From DASSUW01 sp963774155 (GTDB lineage: Bacteria; Actinomycetota; Thermoleophilia; Solirubrobacterales; Solirubrobacteraceae), in contig CAVZDW010000008.1 in NCBI GenBank assembly GCA_963774155.1, forward strand, positions 372,001-436,000: DNA of 64,000 bases, in the 5' to 3' direction. The notes beneath the pieces are model-generated. The model was not told the DNA's origin. It made no database searches and saw nothing but the letters and a program-made list of their open reading frames with translations. Of the stretch, positions 38,654-46,194 are shown one piece after another. Positions within the stretch are counted from its first letter, which is position 1. Each line of letters opens with the position of its first letter. The position numbers were made by a program, and so were the translations under genes.

Positions 38654-39420
38654 ACGTCGCCCGCATCGTCCTCGGCTCGCTGCGGCGGCGTCCGAGCGAG
38701 CTGCCCGACCGCGAGCTGACCCGCAGCGTCGAGGTCGACCGCGCGCATCTCGCGGCCTACGACCGCGTCTGCGGCTTCCGCCTGCGCGACGAGCTGCCGG
38801 CGACGTATCCGCACGTGCTGGCCTTCCCGCTCGTCATGGAGCTGCTGACCGGCCCGTTCCCGTTCTCGCCGCTCGGCCTCGTGCACGTCGCCAACCGGAT
38901 CGAGCAGCTCCGGCCGCTACGCGCGGACGAGCCGCTCGACCTGCGCGTGTGGGCGGCCGATCTGCGCGACCACGAGCGCGGCCGGCAGTTCGACGTGCTG
39001 GGCGAGGCGAGCGTGGAGGGCGACGTGGTGTGGCGGGACACGAGCACGTACCTCCACCGCGAGAGCTCGGGCGGCGGCGGCGCGAGCCCGCGCGCCGAGC
39101 CACCGCGGCCGAGCGCGATCTGGCGCGTACCGGGTGACAGCGGCCGTCGCTACGCCGCCGTGTCGGGCGACAACAACCCGATCCACCTCTCCGGCCTGAC
39201 GGCCAAGGCGCTCGGCCAGCCGGGCGCGATCGCCCACGGCATGTGGACCAAGGCCCGCTGCCTGGCGGCGCTCGAGGGGATGCTCCCCGAGGCCTACGCG
39301 GTCGACGTGCGCTTCAAGCTCCCGCTGCGCATCCCCGGGAGGGCGGCGTTCTCGACCGCCGACGGGCGCTTCGAGGTGTGGGCCGGCGACAAGCCGCACC
39401 TCGAGGGCACGATCAGCTGA
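38650..39420 (+). CDS. MaoC-like enoyl-CoA hydratase
   Basis: 256 residues, double hot-dog. The C-terminal half has the hydratase motif RYAAVSGDNNPIHLSGLTAK followed by GAIAHGMWTKARCLAALEG, containing the Asp and His. The N-terminal hot-dog is degenerate, with HVLAFPLVMELLTGPFPF. Acts with the reductase just upstream, likely as R-specific hydratase. Its 3' end overlaps the VOC gene by 8 nt. Confidence 0.9.
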   Translation: MNVARIVLGSLRRRPSELPDRELTRSVEVDRAHLAAYDRVCGFRLRDELPATYPHVLAFPLVMELLTGPFPFSPLGLVHVANRIEQLRPLRADEPLDLRVWAADLRDHERGRQFDVLGEASVEGDVVWRDTSTYLHRESSGGGGASPRAEPPRPSAIWRVPGDSGRRYAAVSGDNNPIHLSGLTAKALGQPGAIAHGMWTKARCLAALEGMLPEAYAVDVRFKLPLRIPGRAAFSTADGRFEVWAGDKPHLEGTIS

Positions 39421-39844
39421 GCCCGCGGTCGCGGATCTCGCCCTGCGCCGAAGGCGACTTCCCGACGGCCTCGATCCCGAGCTTGCGCTTGACGCCGGGC
39501 GTGCGCTCGAACTGGATGTCGCGATAGTCGACGACCTGGAAGCGGTTGCCCCAGGGGTCGAGGAAGTCGAGCCCGCGGCCGGGCAGGATGCGCAGGCCCT
39601 CGCGCTCCAGCGCGGCGCGGACCTCGTCCATGTCGTCGACCACGAGGCCGAAGTGGCGGGAGTCGTCGGGCGGCTGGCGGCGGCCCTCGGACAGCGCGAG
39701 GAACTGGTCGCCCATGTCGATGAACGCCATCCGCCCGGCGCGGCCGCGCAGCTCGAACGCGAAGAGGCGGCCGTAGAGCGCGAGCGCCTCCTCCACGTCG
39801 CCGACCTCGAGCGCGATGTGGTTGATCCCTACGAGGCGGGCCAT
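39413..39844 (-). CDS. VOC (glyoxalase-like) family protein
   Basis: 143 residues, starting MARLVGINHIALEVGDVEEA. Two beta-alpha-beta-beta-beta repeats: the metal His in INHIALEV and FGLVVDDMDEV, with the later Glu/Asp in FLDPWGNRFQVVDY. Family members bind a metal and act as isomerases, dioxygenases or resistance proteins. Function not assignable. Start at 39844 is supported by TACCGT exactly 6 nt upstream; it diverges from nitronate monooxygenase across a 22-bp gap. Confidence 0.87.
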   Translation of the reverse strand: MARLVGINHIALEVGDVEEALALYGRLFAFELRGRAGRMAFIDMGDQFLALSEGRRQPPDDSRHFGLVVDDMDEVRAALEREGLRILPGRGLDFLDPWGNRFQVVDYRDIQFERTPGVKRKLGIEAVGKSPSAQGEIRDRGLS

Positions 39845-39850
39845 GGCGTC

Positions 39851-39860
39851 ACGGTACCGT
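39851..39860. promoter_or_regulatory. Perfectly symmetric bidirectional -10 element
   Basis: ACGGTACCGT is a perfect palindrome giving TACCGT on both strands, each exactly 6 nt from its ATG (39844 minus, 39867 plus). The -35 for each gene would lie inside the other gene. Confidence 0.6.
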
Positions 39861-39866
39861 CCTGCC

Positions 39867-40877
39867 ATGGTCCTCGACCGCCTGGAGCACCCGATCGTGC
39901 AGGCGCCGATGGGCGGCGGGCCCTCGACGCCCGCGCTGGCCGCCGCCGTGGCCGAGGCCGGCGGCCTCGGGTTCCTGGCCGCCGGCTACAAGACCGTCGA
40001 CGCGGTCCGCGCCGACGTCGAGGCGCTGCGCGCGCTGACGGACCGGCCGTTCGGGGTGAACCTCTTCGCGCCGCCTGCCCCCGCGGGCGACGTGAGCGCG
40101 TTCGCGGCAGAGCTGGCGGCCGAGGCGGAGCGCTACGGCGTCCCGGTGGGGGAGCCGCGCCACGACGACGACGGATGGGAGGCGAAGCTCGCGCTCATGG
40201 CCGAGCTGGAGGTGCCGGTCGTCTCCTTCACCTTCGGCTGCCCGGCGCCCGACGTGCTGGCGCGCTTCGCCGAGACGTGGGTGACCGTGACCACGCCGGC
40301 CGAGGCGCGGGAGGCGGAGGCCGCGGGCGCGAGCGCGCTGGTGGTCCAGGGCATCGAGGCGGGCGGCCATCGCGGCGGCTTCGACGACGCCGCGCCGGGC
40401 GAGATCGGCCTCCTGGCGCTGCTCCAGCTCATCGACGTCGACGTGCCGCTGGTGGCGACGGGCGGGATCGCCGGCGGGCGCGGCGTGGCCGCCGTGCTGG
40501 CCGCGGGCGCCGCCGCCGCCCAGCTCGGGACCGCCTTCATGCTCTGCCCCGAAGCGGCGACCGTGCCCGCCCACCGCGACGCGATCGTGGCGCCCGGCGC
40601 CACCGCGCTCACGCGCGCGTTCACCGGCCGCGCCGCTCGCGGCATCGCCAACCGCTGGATGCGCGAGCACGGCGCCTCGGCGCCGAGCGCGTACCCCGAC
40701 GTCCACCACCTGACCGCGAAGCTCCGCGCCGCCGCGCGCGAGCGGGGCGACGCGGACGGCTTCAACCTCTGGGCCGGACAGGCGCACGAGCTCGCCGAGC
40801 CGATCCCGGCCGGAGACCTCGTGCGTCGCCTGTCCGAGGATGCCGCCGAGGCGCTGCGCTCGGTACGATCGCCCTGA
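39867..40877 (+). CDS. Nitronate monooxygenase (2-nitropropane dioxygenase family)
   Basis: 336 residues. FMN TIM barrel: MVLDRLEHPIVQAPMGGGPS, GGLGFLAAGYKT, the GVNLFAP strand, VSFTFGCPAPDVL, VVQGIEAGGHRGGFDD (with the conserved His), LVATGGIAGGRGVAAVLAAG and AQLGTAFMLCPEA. Detoxifies propionate 3-nitronate or related compounds; some members are enoyl reductases. The next gene's ATG overlaps its stop (TGATG region). Confidence 0.92.
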   Translation: MVLDRLEHPIVQAPMGGGPSTPALAAAVAEAGGLGFLAAGYKTVDAVRADVEALRALTDRPFGVNLFAPPAPAGDVSAFAAELAAEAERYGVPVGEPRHDDDGWEAKLALMAELEVPVVSFTFGCPAPDVLARFAETWVTVTTPAEAREAEAAGASALVVQGIEAGGHRGGFDDAAPGEIGLLALLQLIDVDVPLVATGGIAGGRGVAAVLAAGAAAAQLGTAFMLCPEAATVPAHRDAIVAPGATALTRAFTGRAARGIANRWMREHGASAPSAYPDVHHLTAKLRAAARERGDADGFNLWAGQAHELAEPIPAGDLVRRLSEDAAEALRSVRSP

Positions 40878-41485
40878 TGCGGCTCGGGATGGCGGTGATC
40901 CTCACGTTGGCGCTCGCCGCGCCGGCGAGCGCGCAGTCGATCTCCGTCGCGCCGGTCAAGCCCTGCTACGCGCCGGGCGACGTGATCACGGCCACCGGCG
41001 CGGGCTTCACGGCCGGCGGTCCGGTCGAGATCCAGATCGACGGCGAGTCGCTGGGCCAGGTCGGCGCCGACGGCGCCGGCGCGTTCGGCGTGCCGATCAC
41101 GCTCGGGGTCATGCGCAAGGCCAAGGCGCACGCCCTGACGGCCATCGATCGGACGAACCCGGCGATCATGGCGACGGCCTCGTTCCTGGGCGCGGCGATC
41201 GAGGTCTCGGTCAAGCCGCAGAACGCTCCGGCCGGCACGAAGCTCACCCTCAGGGGCTGGGGCTTCATGGCGGGCCCGAAGGTCTACATGCACGTCCGCG
41301 GGAAGGGCTATCGCTCCGACAAGCGCATCGCCTCAGCCGGCGGCGCATGCGGCACGTTCGCCGTCCGCAAGCGGATCGTCCCGAGCACCGCAAGAGACGG
41401 CAAGTACAAGGTCCAGTTCGATCACAAGGCCAAGTACTCGAAGAAGACGCGTCCCCGCACGGGCGGCACGCTGACCGTCGGCTAG
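40877..41485 (+). CDS. Secreted protein with Ig-like (IPT/CHAP-type) beta domains
   Basis: 202 residues. Signal peptide MRLGMAVILTLALAAPASAQ (cleavage after AQ or ASA). Two similar beta modules: SVAPVKPCYAPGDVITATGA and SVKPQNAPAGTKLTLRGWGF, each with a GxGF turn. C-terminal part is Lys-rich (KYKVQFDHKAKYSKKTRPRT). Probably extracellular or cell-wall associated. TACGAT at 40864-40869 is 7 nt before the ATG. I cannot assign a function. Confidence 0.82.
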   Translation: MRLGMAVILTLALAAPASAQSISVAPVKPCYAPGDVITATGAGFTAGGPVEIQIDGESLGQVGADGAGAFGVPITLGVMRKAKAHALTAIDRTNPAIMATASFLGAAIEVSVKPQNAPAGTKLTLRGWGFMAGPKVYMHVRGKGYRSDKRIASAGGACGTFAVRKRIVPSTARDGKYKVQFDHKAKYSKKTRPRTGGTLTVG

Positions 41486-41573
41486 CGACGGGCGCTCGAC
41501 ATAACCCTGCACGGTTCCTGGCGGGCCGACATCGAGTTGCAGGAAGCCGCCGCCGCGGCTCGAAGCCCGGCGC

Positions 41574-41897
41574 ATGAGCGAGTCGCACACCGAACCCCAC
41601 GTCTCCGGACAGGAGCTGCGAGCGGCGCTCGCCTCGAACGGCCGCTCGCGGCCCAACCCGCTGATGACGTCCGAGCCCCCCGCCTGGGAGTGGACGACGG
41701 ACGAGCAGGCCGAGCTCGACGAGCTGCGCGAGAGCACAGCCGAGCTCGAGACCGAGATCGAACGGCTGCGGAGCGTCGCCCACGACGCCCGTGCCCGCGA
41801 GAAGGAGGCCCGCGACGGGCTGCGCCGGCTGGCCGCGGCACGGTCCTGGCAGCGACGCACGGTGCTCGCCGAGTTGGGAGCCCGCGGCCTGGTTTGA
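41574..41897 (+). CDS. Small coiled-coil hypothetical protein
   Basis: 107 residues. N-terminal flexible part MSESHTEPHVSGQELRAALA, then an amphipathic coiled coil from about residue 43 (EQAELDELRESTAELETEIE, RLRSVAHDARAREKEARDGL). The last residues are RRTVLAELGARGLV. No membrane segment. The preceding 88-nt gap has an inverted TTCCTG/CAGGAA pair but no clear promoter. Unknown function. Confidence 0.7.
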   Translation: MSESHTEPHVSGQELRAALASNGRSRPNPLMTSEPPAWEWTTDEQAELDELRESTAELETEIERLRSVAHDARAREKEARDGLRRLAAARSWQRRTVLAELGARGLV

Positions 41898-41904
41898 TGT
41901 GGGC

Positions 41905-42822
41905 ATGACGCGCCTCGGCGTCATGTTCCGGCCCGAGTGGCCGCCGGAGGAGCTGCCGGACTTCGCCCGCGCCGCCGAGCGCGACGGCTTCGACGAGCTG
42001 TGGCTGGTGGAGGACTGCTTCCTCGTCGGAGGTCTGACGATGGCGGCGACGGTCCTCGCGGTCACCGAGCGGATCGGGGTCGGTATCGGGCTGCTGCCCG
42101 CGGCCATGCGCAACCCGGCGATCGCCGCGATGGAGATCGCCGGTCTCGCGCGCGTCTTCCCCGACCGGCTGACCGTCACCTTCGGGCACGGCGTCGAGGC
42201 CTGGATGCGGCAGATCGGCGCGCGGCCGCCGAACCGGCTCGTCGCGCTCGAGGAGGTCGTGACCGCCGTGCGGGCGCTCCTGCGCGGCGAGACGCTGAAT
42301 GTCGACGGCGCGTTCGTCCACCTGGACGACGTCCGCCTCGCGCACGTGCCCTCGTCGGTGCCGCCGATCGTCATCGGCACCACGGGCCCGCGGGCGCTGG
42401 AGATGGCGGGCCGCGTGGCCGACGGGTTCCTGCTCCCGGAGGGGAGCGGGCCGGACTCCGTGCGCTGGGCGCGCGGGCTCGCCGGCGAGGACGGCGAGGC
42501 CCTGGTCTACGCGTGGCTCAGCGTCGACGACGACCGCGACGCGGCGGCGGAGGCGCTCCGGCCCGGGCTCGAGTCGTGGCGCCAGGCGGGTCTGTATCCG
42601 ACGCTCTTCGCGGCCGCGGGGGTGGAGGAGGGCGTGCTCGACCTGTCGCTGGACGAGGTCCGGGCGATGGCCGTGGCCGGCTCGCCGGACGACTGCGCTT
42701 CGGCCGTGCGAGCCCGCTGGGACGCCGGCGCCGGCAGCGTGATCGTGGTGCCGCGGCACGAGGACCGCGGGGCGCAGGTCGCGCGCTTCGTGGCCGACGT
42801 GATGCCCCGAACTGCGGCCTAG
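41905..42822 (+). CDS. LLM-class flavin/F420-dependent oxidoreductase
   Basis: 305 residues, luciferase-like TIM barrel. MTRLGVMFRPEWPPEELPDF, ERDGFDELWLVEDCFLVGG, VTERIGVGIGLLPAAMRNPA, FGHGVEAWMRQIGARPPNRL and IGTTGPRALEMAGRVADGFL are typical of actinobacterial F420-dependent members. Substrate unknown. It starts 7 nt after the coiled-coil gene. Confidence 0.9.
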   Translation: MTRLGVMFRPEWPPEELPDFARAAERDGFDELWLVEDCFLVGGLTMAATVLAVTERIGVGIGLLPAAMRNPAIAAMEIAGLARVFPDRLTVTFGHGVEAWMRQIGARPPNRLVALEEVVTAVRALLRGETLNVDGAFVHLDDVRLAHVPSSVPPIVIGTTGPRALEMAGRVADGFLLPEGSGPDSVRWARGLAGEDGEALVYAWLSVDDDRDAAAEALRPGLESWRQAGLYPTLFAAAGVEEGVLDLSLDEVRAMAVAGSPDDCASAVRARWDAGAGSVIVVPRHEDRGAQVARFVADVMPRTAA

Positions 42823-42872
42823 GGCGTCACGTGGCTCACGTAGAGCTCGCCTTCGTGCGGCATCCTAGGGGC

Positions 42873-43979
42873 GTGACCAGACCGCGTGCCCGTGACCTCG
42901 AGCTGACCATCGGGACGCTCCCGTCCGGGCCGCTCGACGCCATCACCGACGTCGCGGGGATCCGGGTGGGCTCGGTCACGCTGATCGAGGGCGAGGGCCC
43001 GCTGCGCCGCGGCCACGGCCCGGTGCGCACCGGAGTGACGGTCGTGGCGCCGGAGTCGGGCAGCCTGCCGCTGTTCGCCGGCTGCCACCGCCTGAACGGC
43101 AACGGCGAGCTGACCGGGCTCGAGTGGGTGCGCGAGTCGGGCTGCCTGACCACGCCGATCGGCCTCACCAACACGCACAGCGTGGGCGTCGTGCGCGACG
43201 CGCTGATCGAGGCCGAGGTGCGGCTGCGCGACGATCAGGAGCTCTTCTGGAGCCTGCCCGTGGTCGGCGAGACCTGGGACGGCGTCCTCAACGACATCAA
43301 CGGCTTCCACGTGCGGGCGGAGCACGTCCACGAGGCGCTGGCGCGCGCGACCTCCGGGCCCGTCGAGGAGGGCGGGGTGGGCAGCGGCACGGGCATGATC
43401 TGCCACGGCTTCAAGGGCGGGATCGGCACCGCGTCGCGCGTGGTCGCCGAGGAGGCCGGCGGCTGGACGGTGGGCGTGCTCGTGCAGGCCAACCACGGGC
43501 GCCGCGAGCGGCTCGCCGTCGACGGGCTGCCGGTCGGGCGCGTCCTGGGCACCGACGTCGTCCCCGAGCCCGACGAGGACGCCGCCGGCGCCGGCTCGAT
43601 CATCGTCATCTGCGCCACCGACGCACCGCTGCTCCCGCACCAGTGCAACCGGCTCGCGCAGCGCTGCGCGCTCGGCGTGGCGCGCACGGGCGGCGCCGGC
43701 GAGCACTCGAGCGGGGACCTCATGCTGGCCTTCTCGGCCGCCCCTCAGGGCATCCCGGCGAGCGAGATCGCCTCCGCGGGCGAGCCCGTGACGATCCCGG
43801 TCACCATGGTCGTCGACTCGCACATCGACGCGCTCTTCCACGCCGCGATCGAGGCGACCGAGGCCGCCATCGTCAACGCGCTGCTCGCGGGGGAGACGAT
43901 GGTCGGGCGCGACGGGCGCACCGCCCACGGGCTCGGCGCCGAGCGGCTGCTCGACGCGATGACGCGTCTGGGCCGCTAG
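42873..43979 (+). CDS. P1-family (DmpA-type) aminopeptidase
   Basis: 368 residues. N-terminal nucleophile fold enzyme that cuts itself. ITDVAGIRVGSVTL and RTGVTVVAPE begin it; NGNGELTGLEWVRESGCLTT, GLTNTHSVGVVRDAL and GSGTGMICHGFKGGIGTASR are conserved. The predicted autocleavage is at G-S in GAGSIIVICATDAPLLPHQC. Acts on small peptides, D-amino-acid or beta-peptides in known members. GTG start at 42873. Ends overlapping the convergent PfkB gene by 4 nt. Confidence 0.91.
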   Translation: MTRPRARDLELTIGTLPSGPLDAITDVAGIRVGSVTLIEGEGPLRRGHGPVRTGVTVVAPESGSLPLFAGCHRLNGNGELTGLEWVRESGCLTTPIGLTNTHSVGVVRDALIEAEVRLRDDQELFWSLPVVGETWDGVLNDINGFHVRAEHVHEALARATSGPVEEGGVGSGTGMICHGFKGGIGTASRVVAEEAGGWTVGVLVQANHGRRERLAVDGLPVGRVLGTDVVPEPDEDAAGAGSIIVICATDAPLLPHQCNRLAQRCALGVARTGGAGEHSSGDLMLAFSAAPQGIPASEIASAGEPVTIPVTMVVDSHIDALFHAAIEATEAAIVNALLAGETMVGRDGRTAHGLGAERLLDAMTRLGR

Positions 43980-44884
43980 AGCTCGGAGCGGTACGGCGGC
44001 GTCGCGCCGGGGCGCGAGCACGTCCGCGCGGCGACCAGGCACGCGAACGCCGTCGCCTCGACCACGAGGTCGATCTTCGCGAGGTCGTCGCGACCGAGTC
44101 CGCGCTCGCTCCACCAGGCGATGAACCCGCCGCCGAAGGCGTCGCCGGCGCCGATCGTGTCGACGACCTTGACCCGCGGCGCGGGGACCGACACCTCGGC
44201 CGTGCGGGTGATGACGAGCGCGCCGCCCGGGCCGCGGGTGAAGAGCCCGACCGTCGGGCCTCGCTCGAGCAGCGCGCGGACCGCCTCGACCGGCGGGAGG
44301 CCCGGCTGCAGGTACTCGAGGTCCTCCTCGCTGACCTTGAGCAGGTGGCTGCGCGAGAGGATGCGGTCGAGCCGCTCGCGGTAGGCGACCGGGTCGTCGA
44401 TGACCCACGGGCGGCAGTTGGGGTCGACCGCGACCAGCGCGTCGCCGGCCAGCCGGTCGACGACCGCCTCCAGCGCTGTGGCCACCGGCTCGAGGGCGAG
44501 TCCGAGCGTCCCGACGTGCAGGATGCGAACGCCGGCGGGGAGCACGTCGAGCGCGGCGTCGGGCGTGAGGCCGGGCGCGGCGGTGCCGCGCTCGTAGAAG
44601 CGATAGCGGGCGACGCCGTCGGAGTCGACCTCGGCGAGGGCCAGGGTGGTCGGATCGTCGGTGTGGAGGACGCTCTCGAGGCTGACGCCGTCGTCGACCA
44701 GCAGCGCCTCGTGCCGGTGCCCGAACCGATCGCGTGAGAGGCGGCCGAGATAGGCCACGGGCTGCTCGAGCCGCGCGACGGTGCGCGCCGTGTTGAACGG
44801 CCCGCCGCCGGGGTGCCCGACCAGCACATCGCTCCCGTCCTCGGACACGAGGTCGAACAGCGCCTCCCCGCCGACGAGGATCAC
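43976..44884 (-). CDS. PfkB-family carbohydrate kinase (fructokinase-like)
   Basis: 302 residues, ribokinase fold. MILVGGEALFDLVSEDGSDV, GGGPFNTARTVARLEQPVAY (substrate motif), VDPNCRPWVID, KVSEEDLEYL and the catalytic anion hole VVDTIGAGDAFGGGFIAWW. Likely phosphorylates fructose or a related sugar. GTG start overlaps the LacI stop (GTGA), so regulator and kinase are one operon, facing away from the glycogen genes. Confidence 0.9.
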   Translation of the reverse strand: MILVGGEALFDLVSEDGSDVLVGHPGGGPFNTARTVARLEQPVAYLGRLSRDRFGHRHEALLVDDGVSLESVLHTDDPTTLALAEVDSDGVARYRFYERGTAAPGLTPDAALDVLPAGVRILHVGTLGLALEPVATALEAVVDRLAGDALVAVDPNCRPWVIDDPVAYRERLDRILSRSHLLKVSEEDLEYLQPGLPPVEAVRALLERGPTVGLFTRGPGGALVITRTAEVSVPAPRVKVVDTIGAGDAFGGGFIAWWSERGLGRDDLAKIDLVVEATAFACLVAARTCSRPGATPPYRSEL

Positions 44885-45960
44885 GGACGCAGCTCGCCGC
44901 TGCCGCGCTCGATCAGCCGGGTGGGGATCTCGATCCGCTGAGTGGCGCCGGTCTCGCCGTCGAGCCGCGCGAACAGGCGCTCGGCCGCGGCGCGGCCGAG
45001 CCCCACCGCGTCCTGGGCGATCACGGTCAGGCCCGGCTCGAGCGCGTCGGCGAGCAGGAGGTCGTCGAAGGAGACGTGCGCGACGCGGCGGCGCAGGTCG
45101 AGCGCCCGCAGCCGCTGGACGGCGCCGACGGTGATCAGGTTCTGAGCCGTCAGGAGCGCGGTCGGCGCCAGCGGGCCCGTCACGAGCTGGTCGGTGGCGC
45201 GCGCGGCGGCGTCGCTGTCGTGGAGCTCCATCCGCACGAGCGAGCTGTCGTACGCGATGCCGTGGGCGGCGAGCGCTTCGCGGTAGCCGCGCAGGCGCTC
45301 GGTTGCCGTGAAGATGCGCGCGTGGTCGCCGAGGAAGGCGATCCGGCGGTGGCCGGCGGCGATCAGGTGCTCGGTGGCCGCGGAGGCGCCGCCGGCGTTG
45401 TCGCTCAGCACGCTGTCGGCGTCGATGAAGGCCGCGGGGCGGTCGACGAAGACGAGGGGGAGACCGGCTTCGCGGTCGGGTCGCAGGTACGAGTGGTCCG
45501 CGCTGGTCGGGGCCACGATCAGGCCGTCGACCCGGCGCGAGAGGAACGCCTCGGCGAGCTGGCGCTCACGGCCGGGGTCCTCGTCGGAGCTGCCGACGAG
45601 CGGCAGGACACCGCGGTCGCGGGCGACCGTCTCGACCCCCCGGAGCACGGCAGCGTGGAACGGGTTGGCCACATCGTCGATGACCAGGCCGATGCTCGCC
45701 GAGTGGCGGTCGGCGCGGCGCAGGTTCATCGCCGTGACGTCCCGCCGATAGCCCAGGAGCGACACGGCCTGCTGGACCTTCTCGGCCAGATCCGGACGAA
45801 CCTTGCCGTCGGCGTTGATCACGCGGGACACCGTGGCGAGGCTCACGCCGGCCAGCGTCGCGACCTCTTTCATCGTCGGGCGGCGAGAGCCGTTGACGTA
45901 CTTGCTGGAAAACGTTTCTTGACTGGCAGAATTGCCGTTGGACTCAGGACTCTGAGGCAT
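44881..45960 (-). CDS. LacI-family repressor
   Basis: 359 residues from ATG 45960. After a 29-residue polar leader comes the DNA-binding domain TMKEVATLAGVSLATVSRVI and NADGKVRPDLAEKV, hinge, and a periplasmic-binding ligand domain (GLVIDDVANPFHAAVLRGVE, VDGLIVAPTSADH, GHRRIAFLGDH, VAHVSFDDLLLADALEPGLT). TACAGT 8 nt before ATG 45960 supports that start; ATG 45873 right at the HTH is the alternative. Three AACGTT-type operators lie nearby, so it probably represses itself and the pgm-glg operon. Confidence 0.92.
   Translation of the reverse strand: MPQSPESNGNSASQETFSSKYVNGSRRPTMKEVATLAGVSLATVSRVINADGKVRPDLAEKVQQAVSLLGYRRDVTAMNLRRADRHSASIGLVIDDVANPFHAAVLRGVETVARDRGVLPLVGSSDEDPGRERQLAEAFLSRRVDGLIVAPTSADHSYLRPDREAGLPLVFVDRPAAFIDADSVLSDNAGGASAATEHLIAAGHRRIAFLGDHARIFTATERLRGYREALAAHGIAYDSSLVRMELHDSDAAARATDQLVTGPLAPTALLTAQNLITVGAVQRLRALDLRRRVAHVSFDDLLLADALEPGLTVIAQDAVGLGRAAAERLFARLDGETGATQRIEIPTRLIERGSGELRP
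45907..45920. promoter_or_regulatory. LacI-type operator O1 inside the repressor's 5' end
   Basis: GGAAAACGTTTCTT with the 8-bp palindrome AAACGTTT at 45910-45917. It is 79 bp (centre to centre) from O2, allowing a DNA loop. Confidence 0.6.
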
Positions 45961-45984
45961 TGACGACCACTGTACAGCACTTTC

Positions 45985-46029
45985 GAGAAAACGTAATCTC
46001 TTGACAGAGAACGTTTTCATCTTTAGCTT
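45985..46029 (+). promoter_or_regulatory. Near-consensus promoter of the pgm-glg operon with two LacI-type operators
   Basis: TTGACA (46001-46006), 17-bp spacer and TAGCTT (46024-46029). O2, GAGAAAACGTAATCTC (45985-46000), abuts the -35. O3, GAGAACGTTTTC (46007-46018), fills the spacer. Centres of O2 and O3 are 20 bp apart. Confidence 0.8.
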
Positions 46030-46134
46030 CTCGTCGCCGTGGCGCGGTGCAGGAATCCCGTGGCCGGGTGCCGGGTAGCTACGAACCGCCGAACGTCAAC
46101 GCCTTCCCACAGGAGATCGTCAATCCTCATCGCC

Positions 46135-46194
46135 ATGCCTCTCGATCCCCGCGGAAGCGCCCCCGTCATCCCTCCGGTGAGGAGCGCGGCATGA
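46135..46194 (+). CDS. Possible 19-residue upstream ORF coupled to pgm
   Basis: ATG 46135 opens MPLDPRGSAPVIPPVRSAA and ends at TGA 46192, overlapping the pgm ATG as ATGA. It lies in a 160-nt leader after the LacI-controlled promoter. Its AGGAG is about 20 nt upstream, rather far. Could be a leader peptide or chance. Confidence 0.25.
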   Translation: MPLDPRGSAPVIPPVRSAA

